From assembly GCA_027422505.1 (NCBI GenBank), contig JAPQWV010000410.1, forward strand, positions 1-64,000: a stretch of 64,000 nucleotides of DNA. The letters are read 5' to 3'. Source of the DNA: Craterostigma plantagineum (lineage: Eukaryota > Streptophyta > Magnoliopsida > Lamiales > Linderniaceae). The position numbers were made by a program, and so were the translations under genes. Positions 38,237 to 50,139 of the stretch are shown here, in pieces. The notes under the pieces were generated by a model. That model was not told where the DNA came from and did no database searches. It saw only the letters and a program-made list of their open reading frames with translations. The first letter of the stretch is position 1. Each line of letters begins with the position of its first letter.

Positions 38237-38724
38237 TAGAGCTGTCAAAAAGGCTTGGGCCCGCGGGCCGGCCCGCCCCCGCAGAGCCCGCCGCGGGTAA
38301 GCCCGCGGCGGGTGCGGGCTTTGGCGGGGCGGGGTGGGCTTACCCGCGGGTAGCCCGCCCGAATAAATTAAAAAAAATTATAATATTTATTATATAATAT
38401 TACAACTATTAATTAGTACTTAATAACAAAAATAGATTAATACTAAAAAAGGTTATTAAATTATATATATATTTTTCTTCATTTTCTTATTTTTTCCAAT
38501 TTTTATATTATTATGTTTTCTATTTTTTATTATTTTATTTGACTTTTTCCTATTTTTAATAATTTTTTTCTTATTTTATTTTTTTTAATAACTGGCGGGC
38601 TAAGCCCGCCAGGCCCGCTACCCGCATGCAGGCGTGGCGGGCCTTCATTTCCCAGGCCCGCCAGTGGCGGGCTTTCGGCGGGCTACGGGTCGGCCCGCCC
38701 CGCCGGCCCGTTTTGACCGTACTA
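38237..38724. mobile_element. hAT-type MITE with GC-rich ends
   Basis: The 488-base element has ends TAGAGCTGTCAAAA and the reverse of TAGTACGGTCAAAA, with a perfect 8-base target duplication ATGGTAGG (38229-38236 and 38725-38732). About 120 bases at each end are dense in GGCGGGC/GCCCGCC motifs that can pair, while the central 250 bases are almost pure AT. No transposase is encoded. Confidence 0.9.
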
Positions 38725-40375
38725 ATGGTAGGTGCAAGTGCAGTTTGCTCAATTGGTCAACAGACAATACTACTGAATCAGGTGAATCTGTGCTTCTTTT
38801 CTTTTTTCATATCTGAAGATGTGACGTCTTTATTTTTTGAAGTCTGATCAAGCTAATTTGTTTATGTCCTATTTTAGGCCATTTTCTCAGATGTCAATTG
38901 CCTCAACTTGTACGGGAAATCTGCTTTTATCCCATGCATCGTCGGCATCAAAGTTCCTATTCTGAGAAGTAGCGCTGTTCTTTTCCAAAATTCTGGAGCA
39001 AAACGCTCTTCAAGAACCATTGCGTATGGAGTGCCTCACGAACCCCAGGATAACAAGCGAGATTCTCTTCATTTCACCGGTGATTCCGTCGATCAGTTCT
39101 GAGATTTCAAAATAGTCTGATGTGGTGCAAAAGGAAACAGTTTCGCCCGAGCCATGTGATACAGATCTTACATCAACTCCTTCCGAGCAGAGGCATCAAG
39201 ATTTACTTTTGGGAGCACTTCAAGGCCAGAACCGAACTCATATCATGGTAATGAAAATATTCATGTGCCACACTTACTATTCCTCCTGAAAGTTACCTGA
39301 TCAAATGGTGGAACTCACTGTGACTAAAATAAAGAAAAGGTCGTCGTACGATAGAGATTTACTTTTGGGAGCACTTCAAGGCCAGAACCGAACTCATATC
39401 ATGGTAACTGTTGGCCAAGAGGCAGCTGAAAATGATGTGATCCTAACCGGTCTCACTAATGCAGGGGCCTCCATTTTTCGTATCAACTGTGTGCATGGAG
39501 ACCCAGAAAATTGGAGTAATATAATCAGAAAGGTGAAGGGATCTCTTAGATGCTAGAGAAACCCTGTAAGATTCTCATGGATCCAGCTCGGCCGAAGCTT
39601 CGAATAGGGAAATTGCAAGATGGTCCTTGTGTGGTAAAAATCTCACCGAAAAGGAGCTCGATTGGTAGTTTGTTAAGTCCAGCGAAAGTTTGGCTATCTC
39701 CATCTGAAGTAGGTCCGCAGGCTCCTCACCTATCGCCCGATGCAATTCTCTATGTTATGAGTAAAAAGTTTTTCAAAAAGGTTGATATAGATCACACAGT
39801 GGGTTTCCGTGATGCCCGAGGTAAACATAGAAGTCTACGAATTACAAGCAAACATCCCGTTCAGGCTGGTGTTGGATTCATGGCAGAGTTCTGAGAGACT
39901 TCATATGTTGAGTCTGGCACGGAGTTATACAAAGCAGGGGAGAAAATCTTCTGTTGGACACATCATCAACGTTCCCCCTGCAGAACGGTTCATTCGGTTG
40001 AATGTTGGTGACTTGCTGACAATATCTCGAGATAGTTCGAACGAAAATGGTAAATCGACCTGTTCAGACACTACTGCACAGGAGATATCTTGCCCATCTA
40101 GCTATCTATTCGATTTGGTCAAACCTGGATAACCCATTTCGTTCCATGATGGAAAGAGATGGGGTGTCATAAAAGGAACCAACAATTCCGAAGTAGTTGT
40201 CTCAATCACCCACACGGGCCTGAAAGGTTCTAAGCTTGGCTCTGAAAAGTCCATTAACATCCCAAAGAGTGATATCAAATATGTAGGCCTCACTTCTAAA
40301 GATCTCAAGGATCTCGACATTTGTTTCCCGGAAATTTTTAGTGCGAGCTTCAGATCGGCGGCAGCTTAAAATTTT
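38725..40375 (+). pseudogene. Plant pyruvate-kinase-family (PKP4-like) pseudogene, truncated
   Basis: Blocks match the plant pyruvate kinase family protein that lacks close similarity to the cytosolic enzyme: HIMVTVGQEAAENDVILTGL and AGASIFRINCVHGDPENWS (39395-39515), CKILMDPARPKLRIGKLQDG (39564-39625), VWLSPSEVGPQAPHLSPDA (39690-39745), FIRLNVGDLL (39990-40020), CPSSYLFDLVKPG (40090-40130), [20 protein letters not shown] (40163-40220) and [20 protein letters not shown] (40237-40295). It ends soon after KDLKDLD. The rest of the barrel domain, including most active-site residues, is absent. Stops, frameshifts and a 53-base internal duplication confirm decay. A possible first exon begins at the duplicated ATGGTAGG next to the MITE. 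Confidence 0.85.
39199..39407 (+). repeat. 53-bp direct duplication inside the pyruvate-kinase-like pseudogene
   Basis: AGATTTACTTTTGGGAGCAC and its continuation to ATGGTAA occur at 39199-39251 and 39355-39407 without visible mismatch, encoding LLLGALQGQNRTHIM twice. Confidence 0.95.
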
Positions 40376-40557
40376 GGATCTTTCCAATGATTTTCGTATT
40401 TTTTTTTCATCTTCGTTTCTTTGTTGTTTTGGAACACAGGCCTAATCCACACTTGTTACTCAAGATCAAACTCTTGGCGAAGATGGCACTGAAGATGAAG
40501 ACGAAAAATTATGTGACCACAGCCTGCTGAAATTTTATTGCTTTGAATTTTGTAGTA

Positions 40558-40682
40558 TGGTCGCGTCGAAAATGGCCAAAAATTAATTAATCACCTTAAT
40601 CACTAAATATTAGTATAGCGACAGTAAGGATCGTCTCCACAGGGAAAATGGTTGATTTATTTCTCGTTTCTAACTCGATCAC

Positions 40683-40720
<38 letters not shown>

Positions 40721-41759
40721 GTAATAATAATAATAATAATAAAAGATAATAGTATTAATAGTAATATTGATAATAATAATTATAATATTAATGGGGGGTT
40801 TCTTGGTTTTGGGCGCACTAGCAAATGAAAAGAAAACTAAATATCAAAACTAAATAACAGTCGAAGGAATTGGCCCGTAAACATATTAATAGAAGCATAT
40901 ATGAAATTAATCGGCATATTGAACAGATGTAAAAATATAACTTACAGCCGTGTGATTATTGTTACCCGATTTGCTGATCTTGGTTTACAATGCACAAAGC
41001 CTCAAATTACTACGAGTGATTGGCTTGATCACTTGTGTAACCAAACTTGTAATATACGTGAATAACAGAACTTGAAAGGGAATGGTTTCTGACTAACTGA
41101 TGATTACAGAAGGAGACTTGAATATAATATAGGAAATAGCAACTGAGTGATAAAAAGGACAAGACTGATAACAGAAACCACGTTCCTTACAAGCTACGGC
41201 ATAGCAAACACTCTAATTCTCTCGGCTTAATTTCTTCTCCTCGCTAAAACTCTCTGCTACTCTATAAAATAAAATAAAAAAAACGAAAGTACTGATATCT
41301 CAACCCTCTTCGTGGCTCTCCCCTTTTATAGATGATGGAAGTGAAGTCATTTTCCCAAAATAGTAGCGGAGACAAAGAGTCGGCTTTATCACGCGTAATA
41401 CTCCACATCTTCTTGAGCAGCCCTAAGATCAATTTCTTTGTATCTCTCTTTGCTATTTTTTTCTTCCTCGAGCAGTGTGTGAGATCGATGCTTCTTCTTG
41501 CGTGAAAGTGATATTTCATATGCTTCATCTTTCATCTACTTGGCTCTATGATTGTAGGCTCCACCACTTCATATAATGCGTTGGTTTTTTACTTGATAGA
41601 ATTTGATGCACTTGGGCTTCAATTATTGCATGTAGATTGGGCCTCACCTCATTAACTGTTCTTAATTAAACCAAACATTAAATAAAATAATGTGGCTTAA
41701 TATGTGCTAAAATTCGAAGTAGAACAAGCTCAAATATTACGTAAATTATTATTCTATCA
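40558..41759 (-). repeat. 3' LTR of Athila-like element
   Basis: 1202 bases, nearly identical to 46119-47323. It contains an (AAT)n run at about 40683-40741. The reverse of a polypurine tract (TTCCCCCACACTAAAAC) follows at 41761. Confidence 0.93.
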
Positions 41760-43439
41760 AATTCCCCCACACTAAAACAATGCTTGTCCTCAAGCATTTA
41801 CCCGAGATAGAAGATGCACACATTCTAATCAAGAGTTAACCGGCACACATTAATTTTCCTTGGAGATAGCAATTATTCATAAGATTTAGCACTAGACAAT
41901 CATATCAATTTCCGACAATCTCAGTAAATCCCGAACGCCACAAAAATCAACAACTCTCACATGGATTCCCTCAATGCGCTCAAAGTGTTAATGGGATATA
42001 TGTGTATACGCTCAAATCAACACTATGAAACGATATTACCATATGCTTGCTAACATATCACATTGTATTCACGTGGCGACTTAAACGTACAAATCAAAAG
42101 GTCTTTCATTTGGTTGTAATGGGGCTTAGGATTAGGTAGGATATGTTGGGGAAGTAGGTTTAAAATTATCGGACCAGATGATTAATAATCGCTAAATCCC
42201 ACGACTATCCCATGATGCACGACTAATTCGAGAATTACTCTGATCATACTAACATGCTACGCTTTCAAATTCTAGACAACTCAGAACTTTCCAATATCAA
42301 TAAAACTAACCAGCACTTCATATATATTTTTTATGAATTCTTTTCTTTCTTTTCTTTCTTTTTTTTTTTTTTTTTGAATACATATTTTTTTTTTTTTTTT
42401 TTATATTCGCTCTATATTTTTTTTTTCGGAATAAATATTTTTTTTCTGGATGATTTTTTTTTTCGCTATAACTAAAATACTCCTAATATCACATATCTGG
42501 ACTCATTAGTTTATTATCAATCTCGAAATTGTGGAATCTAAGCAAATAATAACTCATCGCGACAGTGGGTTGAAAAGAAGGCCAAAAGGATATATATGGG
42601 TAAATATAGTAGCTTAAATTCAACAAGAAAAATAAGGCTAAGGCTCAAGTTGGCTCACTAAGCGGATAATATTGAAGGTATGGTCAATGTGAGGCCAATG
42701 GCTTAATCCTAAATGCCTTAATCACTTTTGTACACAAAAAGCCGCCAATGATATCAACATGTATAATAGAGCAAGTTCTAGCATATTCGAAACATATGTG
42801 ATACCCTCGTAAAGAAAAAACTGAGTATAAAGATAAATACTCTTTTGTTTTTTTTTTTGTTTTTTTTAAAGGCTCAAATCTCACATATTTACGTAGGCTT
42901 TGTGTCGACTCTTGCGCATTCGGTCTTTAAATCAACTGAAGAAAAAGAATAATCATCCTAATACTAAATAGTTATTCCTAATTGTTTCTCTCATGTTTTA
43001 ATTAATGCAGATCGGTTTGCTCTAGACAAGATATGTGTTCATCAGCTAGCATAATAAGTCTCCCCCACACCTAAACTCTGCATTGTCCTCAATGTAGATT
43101 CTAATGAAAATAATAGCTAAAATCTAAAGATTCCCACCCCAATTTTCATTTTATATGTTCAGAGTAGATGCGAAGAAATAATAAAAGTGATGCTGAAAAT
43201 AAAACTTCCCTGACAACATGGGGTCGTAGAGAATAACGAGCGAGAAGATATTTGTTCCAGAGCCTAGTGAGATCTTGTAGCATACTGAGCCGAGAGAAAA
43301 CCTGCTTAATCATCATTGAAAACATAGATAAATGGAAAAATATTGCAATAACAAAATAAAATACGATAATATTGGGTTGCCTCCCAATGAGCGCTTTTCT
43401 TTAACGTCTTTGGCTAGACGTAATCTCCTTTCCTCGAGT
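41760..43439 (-). other. Untranslated 3' part of Athila-like element
   Basis: No coding sequence is recognised. It contains long poly-T runs (42355-42470) and, near 43061-43095, a second reverse polypurine-like block (CTCCCCCACACCTAAACTCT) followed by CATTGTCCTCAATG, a motif also seen in slightly different form at 41762-41800. Confidence 0.6.
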
Positions 43440-43751
43440 TCATTCATAAGTGGACAAGCTCAGCTTGACCTCTTGAAGGTGAAATACTTGCTCATCTGGC
43501 AACGTTTCAGAAATCGGTAGTGGTTTTTCATCACGAATCAAACGGCTCAAACGGTCCGCCAAGGAGTTGTCCACGCCTTTGCGATCCTTGATCTCCCAAT
43601 CAAACTCTTGAAACAACAAAATCCATCGTATTAAGTGCGGTTTTAACTCCTTCGACAACAAATATTTTAGAGCTGATTGGCCGTGAACTTCCGAAAGTGC
43701 GTGCAATGTCATGATCACATTTCTGATATCTTTGTCCGCTTCAAAATGCAA
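43440..43751 (-). pseudogene. RNase H C-terminal fragment of Athila-like element
   Basis: About 100 codons: SEVHGQSALKYLLSKELKPH, RWILLFQEFDWEIKDRKG and LADRLSRL are the tail of the gypsy RNase H. It follows the protease-containing frame directly, showing that reverse transcriptase was deleted. Confidence 0.8.
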
Positions 43752-43757
43752 ATCTTT

Positions 43758-44861
43758 TCATGTTTTACTATTCTTAATCACATATTCGAGTGTGTCGTTA
43801 GTGAAATTACGCTCATCTCGAACAAATGCATTAATCATGCTAATAGATTTTGGTTCATCAGGATATTTCATATCATCAAGTACATTCATAGTAAGCTTTT
43901 TACCATCAAACTCAAAAGTAAGGGTTCCTGAATCAACGTCTATCTTAGTTTTAGCCGTTTTCATGAATCGACCTAATAAAATAATAGCAGAATCAAGTGC
44001 ATGTTCATCACCCATGTCAACAATGTAGAAATCGACGGGAAAAATAAATTCATCACATTTTACTAAAACATCTTCAACTAATCCCTTGGGATAAATAATG
44101 GACCTATTTGCTAATTGAAGGCATATATCAGTGCACTTAAGAGGTCCCATACTCATCTCATTGAATAAAGATAACGGCATAACATTGATAGAAGCTCCTA
44201 AATCTAACATGGCATTATTTATTTTTCTTGTCCCTATAGTAACTGAGATAGCAAACATACCTGGGTCCTTGCATTTTTGGGGAAGTTTTCGTTGAAGCGC
44301 GGAGGAAACATTTTCACTTACTATGATTTTTCCTTCCGGTTTGTGTTTCCTTTTGTTCGAGCACATTTCCTTTAAATATTTTGCGTAGCGTGGGATTTGC
44401 TTGATAGCATCCAAAAGTGGAATGTTGATCTCGACTTTGCTGAAGGTATCCATTATACTCTTTTCTTCTTCTTCTTGTTTCACCTTAGCAAACCTTCCAG
44501 GAAAAGGTGGAGGAATAACAATATTAGGTTTATCAATATTCGAATTATTACTTACCTTCTTCCCGCTTCCCTTATTTTTATTATCACTTGAAAGTTTCGC
44601 GTGGGCTTCGTCATGACTTGGCTGCCCAATCTCTTTCCCATTTCGAAGAGTCATCATACTCACATTTGCTTTTGGATTTATTTCGACTTGGGCTGGTAAT
44701 TTTCCCTTCTCATTCTGTATTTGCCTCATTTGAGTCGCCAACTGTGATACTTGCCTTTCTAAATTTTGCACACTTGAGCGCGTTTCGTTAATGCTCGATC
44801 GGGTTTCCTGTTGAAAAATGGCAGTACTAGTTGCTAAATCCTTAACAATATCCAAACACAT
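43758..44861 (-). CDS. Gag C-terminal and aspartic protease region, Athila-like
   Basis: A 367-codon open frame begins in a heptad-rich segment (SSVQNLERQVSQLATQM) and contains a proline-rich patch (NIVIPPPFPGRF). The retroviral-type protease has the active site LDLGASINVMPLSLF, the DLGAS variant seen in Athila/Tat elements. It ends IKNSKT. It is in a different frame from the preceding gag part, so either a frameshift or recoding separates them. It is a complete module, but without polymerase the element cannot copy itself. Confidence 0.85.
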   Translation of the reverse strand: MCLDIVKDLATSTAIFQQETRSSINETRSSVQNLERQVSQLATQMRQIQNEKGKLPAQVEINPKANVSMMTLRNGKEIGQPSHDEAHAKLSSDNKNKGSGKKVSNNSNIDKPNIVIPPPFPGRFAKVKQEEEEKSIMDTFSKVEINIPLLDAIKQIPRYAKYLKEMCSNKRKHKPEGKIIVSENVSSALQRKLPQKCKDPGMFAISVTIGTRKINNAMLDLGASINVMPLSLFNEMSMGPLKCTDICLQLANRSIIYPKGLVEDVLVKCDEFIFPVDFYIVDMGDEHALDSAIILLGRFMKTAKTKIDVDSGTLTFEFDGKKLTMNVLDDMKYPDEPKSISMINAFVRDERNFTNDTLEYVIKNSKT

Positions 44862-46035
44862 ACTTTGATGGTGCAGTTTGTTGAGGAGGATTTGGTGGCC
44901 TTGGTGCTTGCTGCATGAAACCTGGTGGTCGATTTCCGTAGCTCAGATTTGGGTGGTCACGCCATCCGGGATTGTATTGACTCGAGTATGGATCATAGCG
45001 TTTTTGAGATGGTCCTGTGTACCCTCCAATTGTATTGGCTTGCTCGCTAGGATCAAACTGAAGTGAAGGACAATTTGCTGTTGCATGTCCAGCAAATTGA
45101 CATATACCACAAGCTTTTACCTGACTCGTTTTTCCAATCACAAGTTTTTCCACAAGAGACGTTAGCGAATCTAATTTTTGCTCAAATGAAGTAACACTTA
45201 CCTCGTTCATCCTTTGCTGGCCTACATCTTGACGTGTTCCAAATTGTTGCGCATTTGTGGCCATGCTTGAGATCAGCCGACGTGCTTCGTCTGCTGTTTT
45301 ATCGACAAGCGATGCCCCACTTGCTGCGTCAATCATGTTTCTGTCCATGGGTAGTAAGCCTTCGTAAAAATATTGAATAAGCGCTAACTCGGAAATTTGA
45401 TGACTTGGACAGCTTGCGCATAAACGCTTGAATCTCTCCCAATATTCGTGTAAAGTTTCTCCGTTCCATTCTCGAATCCCGTAGATTTCCTTACGAATAT
45501 TTGCGGCACGAGATGCAGGGAAAAATTTTGCTAGGAATTGTTTTTTAAGCTCGGCCCACTTAGTAATCGAACCAGATGGTAAGTAGTATAACCAGTCTTT
45601 TGCATGATCCGCCAGTGAGAACGGAAATGCGCGAAGACTTATCTGATCTTCCGTGACCCCGTTTGGCTTCATGGTTGAGCAAACCATGTGAAACTCCTTC
45701 AAGTGCTTGTGCGGATCCTCGCCTGCGTTACCATGAAAAGTAGGAAGTAAATGAATTAGCCCTGATTTTAATTCGAACAGTGTTTGAAGAATAGGAAATT
45801 CAATGCAAAGCGGTCGTTGATTAACATCCGGTGTAGCCATATCCCTCAACGTAAGACGGATTGGCAGCTGCTGTTCGGTTTCCTCCATGTCGCTTGCAGA
45901 AGATTCTTGTTCGGACTCCGTGCTGGATATTGATATAGTGGAATCCTTTTCCCTTTTTGCCTTTCGATTCGCCCTCGCGGTCCTCTCGATTTCTGGATCA
46001 AATATTAGTATACCTGTTCGAGAAGATCGGGGCAT
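44842..46035 (-). CDS. Gag of Athila-like element
   Basis: 397 codons: a Ser/Glu-rich N-terminus, the retrotransposon gag domain (PHKHLKEFHMVCSTMKP, WLYYLPSGSITKWAELKKQF, LHEYWERFKRLCASCPSHQI, about residues 105-230) and a CCHC-type knuckle with a shortened spacing (CGICQFAGHATANC, about residue 310). The open frame is uninterrupted, so this protein could still form particles. It overlaps the next frame by 20 bases. Confidence 0.9.
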   Translation of the reverse strand: MPRSSRTGILIFDPEIERTARANRKAKREKDSTISISSTESEQESSASDMEETEQQLPIRLTLRDMATPDVNQRPLCIEFPILQTLFELKSGLIHLLPTFHGNAGEDPHKHLKEFHMVCSTMKPNGVTEDQISLRAFPFSLADHAKDWLYYLPSGSITKWAELKKQFLAKFFPASRAANIRKEIYGIREWNGETLHEYWERFKRLCASCPSHQISELALIQYFYEGLLPMDRNMIDAASGASLVDKTADEARRLISSMATNAQQFGTRQDVGQQRMNEVSVTSFEQKLDSLTSLVEKLVIGKTSQVKACGICQFAGHATANCPSLQFDPSEQANTIGGYTGPSQKRYDPYSSQYNPGWRDHPNLSYGNRPPGFMQQAPRPPNPPQQTAPSKYVFGYC

Positions 46036-46118
46036 AAACTAGAACAAAAAAAAAAAACCGAATTACAAATAGAAGTAAATCAATTGACACCACCTTCCCC
46101 AGCAACGGCGCCAAAATT

Positions 46119-46243
46119 TGGTCGCGTCGAAAACGGCCAAAAATAAATTAATCACCTTAATCACTAAATATTAGTATAGCGACAGTAAGGATCGTCTCCA
46201 CAGGGCAAATGGTTGATTTATTTCTCGTTTCTAACTCGATCGC

Positions 46244-46308
<65 letters not shown>

Positions 46309-47323
46309 GATAATAGTATTAATAGTAATATTGATAATAATAATTATAATATTAATGGGGGGTTTCTTGGTTTTGGGCGCACTAGCAAATGAAAAGAAAA
46401 CTAAATATCAAAACTAAATAACAGTCGAAGGAATTGGCCCGTAAACATATTAATAGAAGCATATATGAAATTAATCGGCATATTGAACAGATGTAAAAAT
46501 ATAACTTACAGCCGTGTGATTGTTGTTACCCGATTTGCTGATCTTGGTTTACAATGCACAAAGCCTCAAATTACTACGAGTGATTGGCTTGATCACTTGT
46601 GTAACCAAACTTGTAATATACGTGAATAACAGAACTTGAAAGGGAGTGGTTTCTGACTAACTGATGATTACAGAAGGAGACTTGAATATAATATAGGAAA
46701 TAGCAACTGAGTGATAAAAGGACAAGACTGATAACAGAAACCACGTTCCTTACAAGCTACGGCATAGCAAACACTCTAATTCTCTCGGCTTAATTTCTTC
46801 TCCTCGCTAAAACTCTCTGCTACTCTATAAAATAAAATAAAAAAAAACGAAAGTACTGATATCTCAACCCTCTTCGTGGCTCTCCCCTTTTATAGATGAT
46901 GGAAGTGAAGTCATTTTCCCAAAATAGTAGCGGAGACAAAGAGTCGGCTTTATCACGCGTAATACTCCACATCTTCTTGAGCAGCCCTAAGATCAATTTC
47001 TTTGTATCTCTCTTTGCTATTTTTTTCTTCCTCGAGCAGTGTGTGAGATCGATGCTTCTTCTTGCGTGAAAGTGATATTTCATATGCTTCATCTTTCATC
47101 TACTTGGCTCTATGATTGTAGGCTCCACCACTTCATATAATGTGTTGGTTTTTTACTTGATAGAATTTGATGCACTTGAGCTTCAATTATTGCATGTAGA
47201 TTGGGCCTCACCTCATTAACTGTTCTTAATTAAACCAAACATTAAATAAAATAATGTGGCTTAATATGTGCTAAAATTCGAAGTAGAACAAGCTCAAATA
47301 TTACGTAAATTATTATTCTATCA
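46119..47323 (-). repeat. 5' LTR of Athila-like element
   Basis: 1205 bases with an (AAT)n run at about 46244-46306. Apart from that run and a few bases it equals the other LTR, indicating a recent insertion. Confidence 0.93.
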
Positions 47324-47861
47324 TAGTAACTTTTGGTGCTGAGTATACACTCCATGTCTGCGTTAACCTCAGATCTGGTGGAAAATCTAGTGATTCGGGA
47401 TATGAATCGTACTGTCTCATCCATGGTGCAAAGTCTTGTAAAGGCGACTCTTCAAGCCCAAACTTGGTTCACAGTGCAAAATGGTGGTTGAACAATCATG
47501 GACTTGTTTCATCTCATGATGAATTGAGTTTGTCGGAGGCAGAGGTGAAGCGGGTAAATTCAAGTGACGTTAAGCCATATGCAGAAAACATGGAGAAGCA
47601 ACTCATTGATGAATGTTATGCTTCTTTTTCCAACATGATTCTTCGTACACATTGCAAGAAGTCAATCAAGATTGCTCATTGCAAGAAGTTGGACGTCTGA
47701 TGAGCGATGACCATCTTCTCTCAACTGCCTACTCTGTGGATTTCGAATCATTCGGATCTGTCCCTGTTGAAATGTTGATAAGGGTTGATAAGTTACGATT
47801 GTATGATATTTTACACCTCATTAACGCGTGTTTTCAATCGAAATTTGCTCGAATATCGTAA
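47324..47861 (+). other. Possible remnant of an unrecognised host gene
   Basis: One frame is open from about 47327 to 47700 (LHVCVNLRSGGKSSDSGYES; AKWWLNNHGLVSSHDELSL), and an overlapping frame continues to 47861 (SDDHLLSTAYSVDFESFGSV). The composition looks like real coding sequence, but no family is recognised. The Athila-like element may have inserted in an intron or exon of this gene; bases 40440-40557 would be its other side. Confidence 0.35.
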
Positions 47862-48433
47862 GTTTATTTCTTTTATTTCATAATTGATAGGATATCGGAG
47901 TAAATTAAACCAAAATCGGGAAGATCCAATTGTGGGGAGAATTCGAAGAAATTAAGAACACAACGTGGCAAATTCCTAATACTATCCACTCAACCCAAAG
48001 AATTTTTCCATGACCCATCATTATTGGGCCTTTATGATTGGATAACTTTCATCAAATTTTGAAGATCTATTACGTGAGGAATCCAGCTCACTTGGGTTAA
48101 CTTGGTTCCATGGGGTTATAATCACTTCAATTAAAGATTTGGGATGAGTACTGCTCTTGACGGCTGAGAATACAAGCTGAGAAAAATGGACTGCGAGGCA
48201 TCCAAACAAATATATCACATCATCAAACGGCTGAAGATCGAGCGCAAGGCTCAAGGGCTGCGAAGATAGAAAATTAACTGAGAAGAAACAAAAGGGAGAG
48301 ACTGCGCAACCACGCTCATAACAGAAAAAATTGGTCCACGAACATAGCAACTATGTTTCAATCAATTTGGTTCAAACACCACATAAGCAACTATCTTTCA
48401 ATTAATTTGGTTCAAACACCACATAGCAACTAT

Positions 48434-48769
48434 GGGGTCGTTGGATACGTGGGTGTAGATAGTTATGATGTGTGTATGCTAAGTTACCTCGTGTTTGTTA
48501 TCTGTGATTGTATGGCTATACACGTCTATTACAAGGATTTTGATTTTAAGCCTTGTATATGTGTACCCACCTTTAAGGTGGTTCGGAGGTGTGTATAACT
48601 AATCCATGCACACCTCAAACATATCTATCAAACACAATTTATATCATTACACAAGTAATAATACACACATATCAAACATGTTAAAAATACAACTTAACAA
48701 AATCCTTGTATAACCATACACAAATAACTTATACCCATGTAATTCATAACGTGGATATCAAACGAGCCC
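48434..48769. mobile_element. Small MITE-like element
   Basis: The ends GGGGTCGTTGGATA and the reverse of GGGCTCGTTTGATA form imperfect terminal inverted repeats about 336 bases apart. The element sits inside a small tandem repeat, so its target duplication cannot be read. The superfamily is uncertain. Confidence 0.5.
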
Positions 48770-48968
48770 TCTTTCAATCAATTTGGTGTGCGAATCATAA
48801 TTTTATTCTTTGTATTTTTAAAATTACAATTGTATCCCCGAAAATAATTTTAATTTTTATATTAAATAGTAGAGATTAAATTTCTTGTAAAATCTTAATA
48901 CTAGTACTTTAGCACACTATATATGTGTGCAAAAATATAAATTAATTATTAGTGGGTGGATCTAATCA

Positions 48969-49163
48969 GAGGCGGAGCTACTAAAGGGCCAGTGGGGTCT
49001 TTGGACCCCACTGAATTTTTTTTAATTAGTAATATAGTATAAAACTTTAAGTTAGGGACTAAAATTGAAAAATCAATACAGGGACCCCGCTGAAAATTTT
49101 TAGAAATATAGGGTGTGGGGTCCAATTAGGCTGGACCCCACTTATGGAATACTCTCCGTCACT
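48969..49163. repeat. Inverted-repeat remnant with GTGGGGTC motifs
   Basis: Short hairpins GTGGGGTCTTTGGACCCCAC (48991) and GTGGGGTCC...GGACCCCAC (49116-49141) lie at both ends of an AT-rich segment, resembling a degraded common plant repeat. Confidence 0.4.
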
Positions 49164-49467
49164 GGATCTAATAGTTATATACTAAGAATAAAATGAGGTG
49201 GTTATTATGAGTTTTAAAGCTATGTGGTTAATAAGTTTTTTTAATAATTGATACACAAAGGATAATGAGGTGGTTATTATGATTTAATCGGTTTTTTTAT
49301 TTTTTAATAATAAATAAAGTAGAAAAAAATATGATTGGTCAATGTTGACAGATGAATTTCCTATTTCATCACCATATAGTCTCCTTTTATAAGAAGTAAA
49401 GATGAGAATGAGGTACAAATGTGGAAGAAAGGAATGGTTCTTTTTTATTGGGCTTCTATATGGCCCA

Positions 49468-49551
49468 AATATTTTCGACCATAATAGTTTTGCTTCGCTG
49501 CACGACCCGTAATATTTTCGACCATAATAGTTTTCCTTCGCTGCACGACCC
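49468..49551 (+). repeat. 41-bp tandem repeat upstream of the OAS-TL gene
   Basis: AATATTTTCGACCATAATAG and its continuation to CACGACCC occur at 49468-49508 and 49511-49551 with one mismatch, about 110-190 bases before the ATG. Confidence 0.9.
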
Positions 49552-50139
49552 CTAAAAAGAGGATCGACCCGTGACCCGGATCCAGCTGATAATATCTCTT
49601 CCAAAAGTTTACCCGTTAAAAGGAAAACTCCACAGCACAGCAAACGCACGGAGAAGATCGATGGCGTCGCTGTTGAACAAGCCGTTGGCTTCTCTCTCCA
49701 TTACAAAGAAATCCGAGCTATACTCGACTGAGGCATCGTTTTTTTCACTAAACTGTGTCGGGTGGGGAGGAGGAAATCGCGTAGTAATGGTTTTAGGATC
49801 GCCAGCGGTGGTTTTGGCAGTAGTCTTAAGAAGAAGAGTGAAGTTGTATGCAAAGCGGTTTCTTTCGAGCAAGAAATTGAGATTGAAGGCCTAAACATAG
49901 CTGAAGATGTTAGTCAGGTATGTAAATGTTGACGCTCCTCTGTTTTATTTGAGTGAAGGAATGTTTCTATGTATTGTGTTTTGATTTTCCAGCAGTAATT
50001 GTCGAAGTGCGTATTGTCCTCAATTATATTTGTCTGTTTGCCGCTTATTTCTTTCGTTGGAACAGCTTATTGGCAGGACACCAATGGTTTACTTGAACAA
50101 TGTGTCATGTATACACCATTGTATAGCTTGGGAGGAACT

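Larger units (their letters stand above)
40558..47323 (-). mobile_element. Athila/Tat-like gypsy element, internally deleted
   Basis: LTRs of about 1.2 kb at 40558-41759 and 46119-47323 (TGGTCGCGTCGAAAA...TATTCTATCA) are flanked by perfect TAGTA duplications (40553-40557 and 47324-47328). The primer site, minus strand at about 46098-46117 (TTGGCGCCGTTGCTGGGGAA), is the type used by Athila and Tat elements. Internal coding keeps gag, protease and a small RNase H piece; reverse transcriptase and integrase are gone. Confidence 0.93.
47862..49467. other. Intergenic DNA with small repeats
   Basis: No gene is seen. Near 48333-48433 a unit of about 40 bases (AGCAACTATCTTTCAAT plus tail) is repeated imperfectly two to three times. 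Confidence 0.5.
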
